Assembly: GCA_009602725.1 (NCBI GenBank)
Contig: WELB01000137.1
Span: 104,959-129,089 of the forward strand
Direction of reading: 5' to 3'
Length of the DNA: 24,131 nt
From: Spirogloea muscicola
Lineage: Eukaryota; Streptophyta; Zygnematophyceae; Spirogloeales; Spirogloeaceae
The translations under genes were made by a program, and so were the position numbers. The first letter of the stretch is position 1, and each line of letters begins with the position of its first letter. Shown here one piece after another: positions 1-9,884 of the stretch. Below the pieces are notes generated by a model. The model saw nothing but the letters and a program-made list of their open reading frames with translations. It did no database searches and had not been told where the DNA came from.

Positions 1-1606
1 CCGGGCTTCGCGGCGGCCTTCGCGCCGCGGAGCGCGCTGTCGACCGGCGCGGGCGAGCCGGCGGCAGCGGACCTGCCGGACTGCGCCGCCAGCGACGCCG
101 GTGGTAAACTTCGAGCCTGCCCGACCGACGAAGACCTATAGCTCGATGGTGTTGCAGTGGAACCAGTAGACCATCGTCATTGACGACATACTGAAGGTCC
201 GGTCTCTGCTGTGCCGTCTTCTGCTGCCGTTTGGCAGGTGCTGTGGAGGGCGCTGCCCCTGCGGCAGCTGCCAATGCGACGGCGACGGCGGCGGCGGAGG
301 AGGATCCGCTGGCACCGTCGCCCACCAAGGCGGCGCGAGTCGTGGCGCGGCTGCACAACGTGCCCAAGTACGCGCTGCGGGGCGAGGTGGCGGCGCTGCT
401 GGCCGCGGCGGGCGTGCGGCCCCAGGACTGCGCCACCGTCGTCGACGACCGCTACTCCTTCCGCCACTGGTCAGTGCTGCGCCCGCGCTCCGGGCAGCCG
501 CCGCCAGCGATGCGTTGGCTTTGGGGTGTCATTTGGGCTTCAAGTTTGAGGCATTCGTTTCTGGAAGGCACTCGATGATGGGTCTTGCGCCGCTGCCGGC
601 CCTTTCTAAGGTTTTGGGTTTGGGGACGTGCTAACGACTTTTGCTGCGCCTGCCCCACTGAGCACCCCAGGCGGCTGACGCTGGCGTCGGAGCAGCAGTT
701 CAACAAGGTGCAGGCCATCGTCAACGCCCGCAAGCGCATCGGCACGCGCGTTGTCAAGCTCAGCCTGGTGAGGCTGCCACTCTCGCCGACGCAGTGGGGG
801 CAGTCTGCTGGCAAGAGGCAGCAGGAGGACGTCGAGCCCCTCCTTCACCTCGCCGTGACCGGCTGCTTGCCGGCTGCTTGTGACTGGCAGGAGGACGAGG
901 AGCAGCTGAGGCAGGAGGAGGAGAATCACAAGCATCCCAATCGGATTGCCGACGAGTTCCGCATGCACTCGGTACGAAGCGCGACGCATGCCAACCTGGC
1001 TCTAGGGAGGGGTAGCAAGTCGGTCTGATCGAGCAAAGCGTGGACTCTGCAACTTGTGCACCTGCAGGTGGTGATGGGAAATTTGCCGGACGAGCTCAAC
1101 ACGGACCAAGTGGAGCGTTTCTTTCACGGCTTCCAGATCCCGCCGTCTGGCATCAAGCATGTCAAGCTGTGAGTGATTGCTTGCCCATTGCAAGGCCCGT
1201 CATAAGGGGCTGTCTTGGTAGCATCAGAAGGCGCGGCCAGATTGACTGGTGGCTGTGAGAGGCCAGCCAAAAGGAATGGACAAGGTAGCATCTCACTCGC
1301 TTGCTGCAACGTGCAGCGTCCAGTGTTCCAAGCGAGCAAAAATGGCACTCAGCACGAGCATGAGCAGACGGACTTGCTGACGACATTGTGGAGCTTTCGT
1401 GTTCATCACTGTCTCGCAGTGAGTACAAGGACATTCGAACGCCACTGCACAAGCGCCTGAAAGGAGAGCGGCGCAAGACCATCGACGCCATTCAGCGCCG
1501 GGTGCTCGTGAAGTTCAGAAATGAGCTGGAGGCCATGCGAGCCATCAGGGAGAGGCAGGGGGCATTTCTGGACGAGATGGCTGTGGAGCTCAGTCTGCTG
1601 CAATAG
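1..1606 (+). CDS. Two-RRM RNA-binding protein (5' end missing)
   Basis: Six exons can be joined in phase: <1-100, 238-469, 671-767, 891-971, 1068-1168 and 1420-1606 (stop TAG). All introns are GT..AG. The first exon continues off the left edge, so the start is unseen. The product has an Ala/Pro-rich N-terminal part and then a first RRM-like fold, from VARLHNVPKYALRGEVAALL to a strand ending VVKLSLV. A charged linker (EDEEQLRQEEENHKH) follows, then a second RRM that starts VVMGNLPDELNTDQVERFF and ends RVLVKFRNELEAMRAI..MAVELSLLQ. An intron splits each RRM. RRM proteins bind single-stranded RNA and act in RNA processing, but no motif here identifies the target or compartment. The RNP1 aromatic residues are weak, so RNA binding is inferred from the fold pattern. 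I do not recognise a named orthologue. Confidence 0.72.
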
Positions 1607-2037
1607 CTGCTCATGCTCGCGGGACAACGTGATTGTGGCTGTGGCACTCAACCGCTTTGGGGACACGCAGCTAGATGAGAGCCATCTTTAATTTTATTCT
1701 GCAGCATTTGGCACTTTCATCCATGCTTGGAAGGGGCTCGCCGCTACCTTCTTTGCAGGTGGGCATCTTGAAATCCTTGCTTGCTGAGTCGTGCTCGCTG
1801 ATCTCTATATCTGTGAGGCTCCTTCTTAATCTGATCCAACAGGAGTGCTCTAGCACATGTTGGAGTGAAAGCACAAGCTGACAAACTCGTCGCCTCACAA
1901 TGCCACCAATCTAATGGCGACTGGACATTCACACATGCCCACTGCATCCTGGCAGTTGCGTGCTGGCAGATCCAAGCAGGCCATGCTGGCCCTTGCAGTA
2001 TGTGGGATTGCATGTGTGCGTAGAGGGCACAGGGAGG
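1607..2037. other. Spacer between convergent genes
   Basis: This stretch lies between the stop codons of the RRM gene (+) and the carrier gene (-), so it should hold both 3' UTRs. It is richer in A/T than the flanking exons. The short open frames in it have no coding-like codon use and I see no RNA gene or repeat. Confidence 0.6.
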
Positions 2038-4894
2038 CTAGAGAGAAGGGCTTTTCTCCTGCGGACGTGGAACCAAGTGCTGCAGCTCCACACCAAGCGC
2101 CGTCTCCCGCTGCATGTGGCCCTCTCTGCTGCTTTTGGCGCTGAGCAAGCCCTTCTCAGAGAGTGGGTGATGGCTTTTGGAAGACTCCAGCTCGGGGCTT
2201 GCTCCTAAGCTATACTTGTGCAACAGCTCCAGAGCCAGGAACGTGAAGGCCGAGGCAGGGACAAACCACGTGAGCCTCGCCTGGTAGCCTTTAAGGAGGC
2301 CCCTCATACCCTCCTCTCTTGCAATGGTTGCAAACGCATCCAACCAACCTTTGTACCTGCATAAGTTTTTTTGCAGCAACAAGTCCAAGTCATGGCCCTC
2401 GCACGTTTTCTTGAGATGTCTCCTCACGACTGGAACCATTGAGCCGTGTCTTGCATCTGTTGAAGTAGAGGCTGGGCAACCCGCAAGCTATCAAGGAATT
2501 ATCCACATTAGTCAAAGGGTGCAAAGGATCTCTAGCACTCAAGTAAGATGGATTGCTCAGTACTCACTTGGGTGGAGAACCTTGCACCTGCAATCTCGTC
2601 TTGACAACGTCCAGGGGCGTTGTGACGACGGCGCTGATCCCTGAGTCAAACAAGACAACAGCAACAATTGAAGCCCTCCCTCCAAACAAATTGCACAATG
2701 TGAAGTAGGAGGTCATATGTCCCCAATGGTAGCAGAGCAGCTAGACCAACTACTTATTGCGCCTGCATGTGTAACTTCCAAACGCCATGCATCTTACCTC
2801 CTGCAGTACCGCCAATGACAAATTCCTTCACTAGGCTGGACTTTGAGCCCAGCCAGCGCCCATAACCCTCATTGCGCGCATGGAGGCCTTTAAAGACCTC
2901 ATACAGCATGATCTGAGAGGAACAGAAACACAGACGCGTGAGGCTGCTGAGAAGTGGGAGCCAAGACATGACAACGAAGGTAAGTCAATCAATCAGCAAC
3001 CTGACCTGCTAATCTCAAGTTGTTGTCAAGTATACCTGCAGACCCGCAAATGGCACATCTCGAGCAAGTGTGGAAAAGTAACTGCAGACAGGCCCGCATA
3101 CACACAAGCTCCAGGTCAGATTCAATACTGAGATCTGGATGAACTGTCAAGACTAGGCTGTGAGATTATTTGTTGCCTCTGACTAACACGTAACCTCCTC
3201 TGAGTCGACTCAGAGCCATATCTCCGAAGAAGCCGGCTAGCCACCGTGGTGCCATTGATGCATGGTACGTGAACTCACCCTGCAAATAGGCCATGGATGC
3301 CCTCTTGCCTCGCAATGGTTGTGAAGGCATGCCACGTGCTCCGGTAGTAAGGGTAAGTCTTGTTCAGCGAGGTCAGCGTCGCCTGCTCCCACCCATGGTG
3401 GCTCCCTTGCAGCTGCATCCTCTGCTTCACGACCTCACAGGGCACGAAGACCAACGAGCTCAACGTCTCGCCTGCATAAGCACAAGATTGCCACAATGAG
3501 AACACCTTATGCCAACACGAGACAATGTCTGGGTACCATCAGAAGCACCGGACCAGACTCCACTGGCTCACAAGTCCGGTCAATGAATTGACAAGGAAAG
3601 ATACTACGTGGGAAGACATTGACGAGGGCTAAGGTTAAGTGACCCTTGGGGCGCCAGATATGCACCTGTAGCACCTGCTGCAAAGTGGGACAGCGGCCCC
3701 ATGAGCGGCTGGTGCGCCCCAGCCAGCATCTCCCGGCTTATGTCAATGAAGCCAAAGTAGAAGGCCCCTGTAACAAGAGAGCCCGTCAGGGCAGGCCCAA
3801 CGCCTCGGTATAGACCTGCAAGACATCCGCACCTCTCAGGTCCTCTGCAATATCTGTAGGACGTGCTGGCAAGAGGCCAGCTTCAGACCTCCCACAGCTG
3901 AAAGACAATTAAAACGCTGTGGAGGCCAGATGAATTCATGGCAAGTGACTCACTATAGCAGAGCGATCGTGCATCAAACAGTCTGACAACAAGTCGAGTG
4001 GTCATGGCAGCGGTAGGCGCATTGCATGCAGGATGCTCCGGCTCACGGCAGCTGCAGTCCTGTTACCTCTGATTCCATCAACCGCTTGCACAGCTTTGAA
4101 GGCCTCAAAAAGCTGTCCGCGCGGCTGCACCGATTCGGGAAGGCGACGATGTGAGGCAGTTAGCTTTCAGACGTGCTGACCTGAATAGACTGACTCCTTA
4201 CCATACTGGCACCCAGAGCTTGCATTCATTCCATGATCCAGACTCCATTTCTGGCATGAGCAACCTTGGCGAAGATCGACTTGAACGAGCTTGCCACAGA
4301 CATGGCTTGTTGCCTCTGACTGCGACCATCAGCACCCCGCTGTCGCAACAAGCGAGCTATGCAAAGGAGCGCAAGTCACCAGGCGCGAGCCGCCCGTCTG
4401 GATGCGGGTCTTGAGGGTGTCCACGGGGTGCATGATGGTCTCGCCAAAGGCCCCCGCCAGCGCGCCCCGCCAGAACTCCCCAAAGTCTGGCCCGTCAAGA
4501 CACCATGAGAACGCTGGTAAGACTGAGTTGCCGCAAGGTCCTCACTGCAAGTCGCTCGCTCCATCTAAGCGATGCTCACAAAGCCACCAACGATGATGCA
4601 ACGGACGTCTGAACGACAGCGTTCAGCATTACGCCTGACCGAGACAACTTGGACTTTAAATAAGACATAATGGTCGCAGTCCTCCACCGTGAGGACGTGC
4701 TCAATCCAGGCCGAGCAGTCGAATGTGGTACCATGGGCCAGACCTGGAGGGCTGCCGCCGGCCTTGGGCCCAAGCGGTCCGCTGCTGCGGCGGCAGCCCT
4801 CGTCTGCGGCAATGCGCTCGGCCTTGCCCCGGGCCATGAGCTCCGCCGACGCCGAGCACACCCGCTGCAGCGCCTCGCGGCTCTGCACCTCCAT
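2038..4894 (-). CDS. Mitochondrial carrier family protein, MME1/mcfE/SAM-carrier type
   Basis: Nine exons on the minus strand join in phase: 4894-4744, 4486-4380, 4124-4067, 3815-3666, 3471-3279, 3081-3036, 2912-2798, 2640-2568 and 2356-2038 (stop TAG), giving 403 residues. The three carrier repeats are clear from their P-x-[D/E]-x-x-K signatures: HPVDTLKTR (about 70-78), VPCEVVKQR (165-173) and TPLDVVKTR (281-289). These are followed by second-half motifs such as GLYRGVGPALTGS and GLFAGYFSTLARDVPFAGLQ. The VPCEVVKQRMQLQG and ARDVP..GLQ pattern resembles the yeast Mme1 (magnesium exporter), Dictyostelium mcfE and SAM-carrier branch of SLC25. Substrate is therefore a guess; inner-membrane transport is well supported. 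The start is the first ATG in frame (4894). The frame stays open upstream to about 5000 without another ATG, so an upstream exon is possible. A polar tail of about 60 residues follows the last repeat. Confidence 0.88.
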
Positions 4895-5686
4895 GCCCGC
4901 CCGCCCGCCGCCGCGCTCGGCGGCGGGGCCCTCGGTGGCGAGGCTTTCAGCGAGCACCGGGCGCCATGTACGTCGCGGCTTCGGCCGTTCCTCTCAGTCC
5001 CGTCAGCGATGATAGAGGCCCGTAAGGTGTCCCGTTTCCGCAGGGAAAGCGGCGCGGCGGCGGCGGCGGCGGCGGCAGTCATATCCTGAAGTCGGTGCCG
5101 GTGTTGCCGCCCGGGTGAGCGGCGGCCCCGCGCTGCGGCAGCTCGGCGGGCATCTCGCCGCGCGGGCGCGGACGCGGCGCGGGCGCGTCGAGGCGAAGCG
5201 GCGGCAGGGGGGCGCGCCCTGGGGCCCGCCTGTGGCTCCAGAATGTGGGAGTGTTCTTTGAGCGATGGAGGGCCTCCTGAGTGGCCAAGTAACGTAGGCA
5301 AGCCACGCGGCTTCGCGTTGAGCAGCCCCAGTCTCTGCACTACCGTTGGCCTGATCCGTCTATCGGCTGGCTTTGGCCTCAAAGGAACGGGACAAGGCCT
5401 GAAAGAGACGGCAGCCGGCGCAGCCAGTCGCGAATGGGGAGCCCGCCACTGTGGGCGCGCGTGCCGTGCCGCTGGAGCGAGCCGCCCCGAGTGCCTTTTA
5501 AGACCAGCGGGTATTACCGTCACAATCCTACCTTAGCTACCTTACCAGAAGGAGCTTCACTTCGCAGCCATCGGCCCCCTGTGGGAAATGCTTTCATCAT
5601 TTCCAGCCCACATGCGGTAACGGCCGCCGTCGGGCAGACGGCGCGGCCAACCGCCGTCATCGGGCGGGGGGGTTTCCTTCTCGGGG
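4895..5686. other. GC-rich spacer upstream of the carrier gene, unassigned
   Basis: This is very GC-rich DNA just upstream of the carrier start and probably holds its promoter and 5' UTR. A CGG triplet tract lies at about 5051-5076. A minus-strand open frame at about 5233-5079, after a plausible acceptor (GAGCCACAG), has G/C-rich third positions and ends ..HPGGNTGTDFRI-stop. It could be the last exon of an unrecognised gene. The plus strand is equally open there, so I do not call a gene. A 33-base minus-strand segment bounded by CCCACAG and GTAAGG lies near 5580-5545, also unassigned. Confidence 0.3.
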
Positions 5687-7098
5687 ATGTCGCCTGCAGT
5701 TGCGCCGGGGTGCATGGCCGCCCTCCCGCCACTCGTCCCCGCCGCCAGCGGCCCGGCGCCGGCCGCTGCGACGAGGGCCGCCGCCATAGCCCGCCTGCCG
5801 CGACTCGTCGTGCCTCGCAGCCGTGCCGGTCCGCGCCGCTGCCTGGCCTGGCGCCCCAGCGGCCTTATGGCCGACGTGTCGCGCGTGTGCGGCCTGTGGC
5901 GCCGCCTGGCCGAAGCGGCGTCACGGAGGTGTGCCTGCGGGACCGGCAGCTCTGCGTATGATCCACTGCTGCTGCCCGCGGCAGGGGTGTTCTGGCGCAG
6001 CTCGGCCCCGCGCTGGCCTCCACATCCCCGGCGTTGACGAGCCTTACCTTATTGAACATGTTCGAGGGTACGATCTCCGCCTCATGAGAGCCGTCACGAG
6101 GCTCGCAGAACTGCGAGTCGTAATAGCCACGGTGATTCGCTAGCTCGGGGACCATGATGCTGGCCCTGTGAATATCCGGCGCATGTTTCAAATGTTCCGG
6201 CGCTCTTCAACGTGCTGCGAGCGCTGTGCTTGAACAGAGACGTTTTTCCTTGAGAAAGTTGACCTTCTTCACGGCTCTGGAGAGCCTCTCATTGACCTGC
6301 CCGCGTGCTACTGGTGAGCCCTGCAACCCCCATGCCGCCAACATATACATCTCCATCGGACTGTGATCCTGCTGCCGATGTCAGCTCTGGAGTAGGCCGT
6401 TGCTCAGCGTGGTCACGCATGACTCGTGCCGATGCAGACATCCATGCCATCACTGCCAGCACATCGCAGAACTTGAGCTACTGCGATGTGCCGATCCCAG
6501 CTTGGGGTCGGATTGCCGAGAATTGCAAGCAGCTGTGCAGGTCCGTCGTGAGCACTTGCAGTTGTATGAACGATTGCGCGATCGGCCATCGGCTGCTCCA
6601 TGCTGCAAGACTTCAGCGTTGGAAGATCCAAGGCCGTCCGTAAGAGCTGCTTATGCAGTTCTCAAGGAGTGCCCCGAGCTTAGGAGGCTCGGATGCCAGC
6701 AGAGCTGGAGTGTCCAGCGCTACAGCTGCCGTATGATGGCAGCCATGACCTGTCAATACTCACCTCGTGCGGGCTCTGGAGCGGGTACTCTCATACGTAT
6801 CATCATTTTGGCGTCCTCTTGCTCACGTCTGCTTGAGCTGGATTTGGAGGGCGAAAGCACCAGACTCCACCATCGACAGGCCTCATTCATGAAGTCTTTC
6901 CCCCACACTGGCGCTTGAGAAGTTGACATCAGGAAAAACCACCATCAGCACACCACCATCAGCCTCATTCTTGCTCCAGGCCACCCGATTACAGACCTTG
7001 ACATTATGCACGATGTGGGTGCGATACCGAAGCCTCCTCTCGCGTTTGCTCTTCAGTTCCTGGAGTGCCGTGACTGCAAATTTGAGACAGGGCACGAC
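5687..7098 (+). pseudogene. Decayed F-box / leucine-rich-repeat gene (left arm of inverted duplication)
   Basis: From about 5687 the plus strand reads an Ala/Pro-rich leader and then an F-box. The box is visible only by changing frame: CRDSSCLAAV, then LAPQRLMADVSRVCGLWRRLAEA (in pieces), then GVTEVCLRDRQLCV and a stop at 5959-5961. LRR-like segments follow, for example LAQLGPALASTSPALTSLTLL (about 5993-6055), FTALESLSLTCPRAT (about 6268-6310), AENCKQLCRSVVSTC (about 6518-6560) and ATRLQTLTL (about 6978-7005). They lie in different frames with stops between. The LRR type resembles the Cys-containing repeats of AMN1/FBXL proteins, which are substrate adaptors of SCF ubiquitin ligases. No splice plan repairs the frames, so it is called a pseudogene. 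A heavily intron-broken live gene cannot be fully excluded. Confidence 0.6.
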
Positions 7099-8285
7099 CC
7101 CAGACTCCCAGAAGTCGTGCCCTGGCTCAGTCTTGCAGTCGCGGCAATGCAGGGATTGAGGAGAAAACGGGAGGGGGCTTCGGCATTGCACCGACCATCG
7201 TGCAGGATGTCAAGCTCAGGGACTGTAGTCGGGTGGCCTTGAGCAAGAATGAGGCGAATGATAATGTGCTGATGGTGGTTCCTGATGTTGTCAACTTCAC
7301 TAGCGCCAGTGTGGGAACAGACTTCCCATGGATGAGGCCTGTCGATGTTGGGGTCTGGTCCGCCTTCGACCACCAGATCCAGCTCAAGCAGACCTGAGCA
7401 AGAGCACGCCAAGATGTTCACGGCTATGAGAGCATTCGCTTCAGTAGGAATCCAGAGCCCCACTGAGGTGAGTCGTGACAGGTCATTGCTGCCATTATAT
7501 GGCAGCTGTAGCAACTGGACACTCCAGCTCTGTTGGCATCGAGCCTCCTAAGCTCGGGGCACTACTTGAGAAATGCATAAGCAGCTCTTCTGAACAGCCT
7601 TGCACATCTCCAACGCTGAAGTCTTGCAGCATGGAGCAGCCGATGGCCAAGCGCGCAATCCCGCCATCGGTGTTACTTCTGCAACCGCTTGCGACGACCC
7701 TGCGCGGCTGCTTGCAATTTTTGTCAATCGACTCCAAGCTGGAATCAGTACATCCCTGATAGTAGTGTAGCTCCGGCTGTGCGATGTGCTCGAAGCGGAA
7801 GCGATGGCATGGATGTCTGCATCTGCACGAGTCATGCGTGACCAAGCTGAGCATCCGCCTAATCCAGAGCTGACCTCGGCAGCAGGATCAATGCGTTTGA
7901 GATGTATATAAGGCCGCGTGTTGGCAGCATGGAATTTGCAGGGCCACCAGCAGCCCGCGGGCAGGTCAGTGAGAGGCTCTTTAGAGCCGTGAAGAACGTC
8001 ACCTTTGGCTAAGGATAGACGTCTCTGCCCAAGCTCAGCGCTCGCAACACGTTGGATAGCGCTTGGAGGGTTTGGAACATACGCCGGGTTCACGGGGCCG
8101 GCATCATGGTCGCCGAGCTCGAGTTTGCCAATAACTAGCCTGACTTCGCAGGTTGGCGAGCGTCATGACGGCTCTCAGGAGGTGGAGATCGTTCCCTCGA
8201 AGGTGTTCAAAGAGGAGGGTAGGGCGCGTCATGAGGTCAGCGCTGGGCCGAGCTGCGCACAGAAAGACGCGATAGTAGCATACAA
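5955..8285. repeat. Large imperfect inverted repeat, arms about 1.1 kb, 15-base spacer
   Basis: The left arm (about 5955-7098) and the reverse complement of the right arm (about 7114-8285) align along their length. Near-identical blocks include GGTCACGCATGACTCGTGC (left, about 6411-6429), the block GCAGACATCCATGCCATC just after it, GGCCATCGGCTGCTCCATGC (about 6583-6602) and CAGGGCACGAC at the centre (7088-7098). The arms differ by scattered substitutions and small indels, so the duplication is old. The outer ends are approximate: similarity is strong from GCGCAGCTCGGCCC (5995; partner 8245-8258) inward and fades outside that. The 15-base spacer is 7099-7113. Confidence 0.85.
7114..8285 (-). 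pseudogene. Inverted second copy of the LRR part (right arm)
   Basis: Read on the minus strand, this stretch repeats the left arm in the same order. It includes TFFTALKSLSLTCPRAAGG (near 8000), an uninterrupted LRR run with IDKNCKQPRRVVASGC and TDGGIARLAIGCSMLQDFSV (about 7735-7600), and ATRLQSLSLTSC (near 7230). The run SLESIDKNCKQ..TDGGIARLAIGCSML is a good Cys-type LRR of the AMN1/FBXL kind and keeps its frame better than the left arm does. Stops and shifts elsewhere break it. No F-box is seen beyond 8285, so this copy is partial. It is probably non-functional as a protein. Confidence 0.6.
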
Positions 8286-9482
8286 CGCCCGCTGAGTATC
8301 AGGATATCTTAACGTTCTTGCACGTAACAGCCCCACATGCTGTTGCTGCTCGCTTGAACATGTCCTTCCTTCTGGAAAGCATCTCTCGGCGACTGTCCCT
8401 TCTCGGCGCTTCCTTTCTGTTAACTTTCCAAGGGGTGCTCTTGGAATATGCTAATGGCCGTTAATTTCAAAGAAAATGAGTCACTTCCGCCGTGATACTG
8501 GTGTGGACGGCAAGCGACCACTCCGCTGATCAGTAACAGTTATAGAGATCGCGACATTCACTTCAACAAGTCCTGCTTAAATTTGCCACGTACCCTGGAT
8601 GCTGGACAGCCTGAGAAACTGAATGACTACGGATACACGACGGATACCTTTTTGGCCAAGTTCAATGTCGATGTTGGAGCTCAACATTGAGTCGAGGTCG
8701 ATGCAAAGCCGCAGTGCGGCATGAGTGGCCACCGTTTTGGCAGAAAGTCATTCTCAGTGGCACATTCGAGCCTCGTCCCGAAAGGTATCAAGTTGTAGTG
8801 CTATCATCCATCTACCTAACGGGCCACAACACAGCCACCTCCTCCACAATAATCAAAAGGCCGCAGACGCAAGCCAACACTAGCATGCAGGCCACCACTC
8901 GACCACAATGAGTAACAACTTCGTCCCTGAGCAAGTTGATGAGGTTTTCAAGCCCACTGCTCACCCAATTTTCTTCCCTCTCTTGTGGGTACGTTCCTTC
9001 GCTGATATAGGGGTGTGGGCAGTGGGGGCGGCTGATGATGGGGTTGAATAACTACCATGTGGAGGTTTTTAGTGGCCATCAGTGACAGCTACTTGATTTA
9101 CTGAGTAGTTTGCGAGTTCAGGCCCTTATGGTACTTGTCCGTTCAACTTAGGTTGGCCACTCACCTCCATGCCTCCACCTAGTAAGAGCTTCTCTCCCCC
9201 GCTAGGCAGCCTACTCCTAGCTCAAGGCCTTCATGACATGCAAGCATTGTTGTCCCACCTAGCCGCGCGATTGGCTGGCCTTCACAGCCGCTCTTTGACA
9301 TCAGCAAGCGCCTAAATATGTCAGCTGATGCCAGCTGCAAGCTCTCCACTCAGTCCATCTCAACATTTGATGCGTTGACTATTTATGCATAACTACTCCT
9401 GATCACCGCCAACTTGAGAGAGTTGCGTCTCCTCCTTGCTCCTTCCATACTCCTCCTCAATTGACCTTGCCACGCTACTCGC
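8286..9482. other. Long gene-poor stretch
   Basis: I see no supported gene here. A 74-codon frame at 8687-8911 and an ATG at 8908 have no coding-like codon use or family motif. The sequence is mixed in composition, with stops in all frames. It lies between the inverted repeat and the retroelement-like remnant and may be decayed repeat DNA. Confidence 0.5.
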
Positions 9483-9821
9483 TTGCCCTTAACAGGATTC
9501 AGCGTGACACGACCTCTTCTATTTGACCTGCTTTTACACCTTTGCGCCTGCCATCAGGAAGATTCTCCTGCTCATGCCTTTCTGGCATGCCCCAATGGCC
9601 TATCATCCTCTCCTGGACATGAGGGCAGCTGCCAGAGGGCTGTGTCGTCAGGCCAGATTGACAGTGTCATGCACCGAGCAATTTGGGGCTGTCGACTTGG
9701 CGTAGCCAGAAGTGCTCCTCAGGCTCATGTAGGCTCAGCTGTCTTGCAGCACACACTTTACCTCTGGTCTCCTTGGCCCGCTGATGAGCAAGGACGAATT
9801 GGGCCCATCTGTGAGCAATAA
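9483..9821 (+). mobile_element. Possible retroelement remnant (reverse-transcriptase zinc-binding-like)
   Basis: A 112-codon frame carries CACHQEDSPAHAFLACP at about 9544-9594. The spacing C-x-C..E..H....CP recalls the zinc-binding motif found after the reverse transcriptase of plant non-LTR retrotransposons. Nothing before it is recognisable as reverse transcriptase, and codon use is not gene-like. The match rests on a short pattern and could be chance. Confidence 0.22.
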
Positions 9822-9884
9822 AGTCTTGGGCCCAAGGACATTAAGGTCCTACCCACTCTGCAATAAATCAAATGTTAGACGTAC

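Noticed and set aside
4576-5523. A 315-codon minus-strand open frame
   Set aside because: Its Ala/Arg/Pro-rich translation is typical of a GC-rich shadow. The carrier's first exon uses another frame that splices in phase to the first carrier repeat.
5557-5787. A minus-strand frame starting MAAALVAAAGAG as a separate gene
   Set aside because: It overlaps the plus-strand leader and F-box remnant, and its start is low-complexity antisense of that leader. No family match or onward splicing was found.
6400-6918. A 172-codon plus-strand frame as an intact gene
   Set aside because: It is a shifted reading of the decayed LRR arm. The LRR-like residues lie in other frames, and the right arm shows the original frame.
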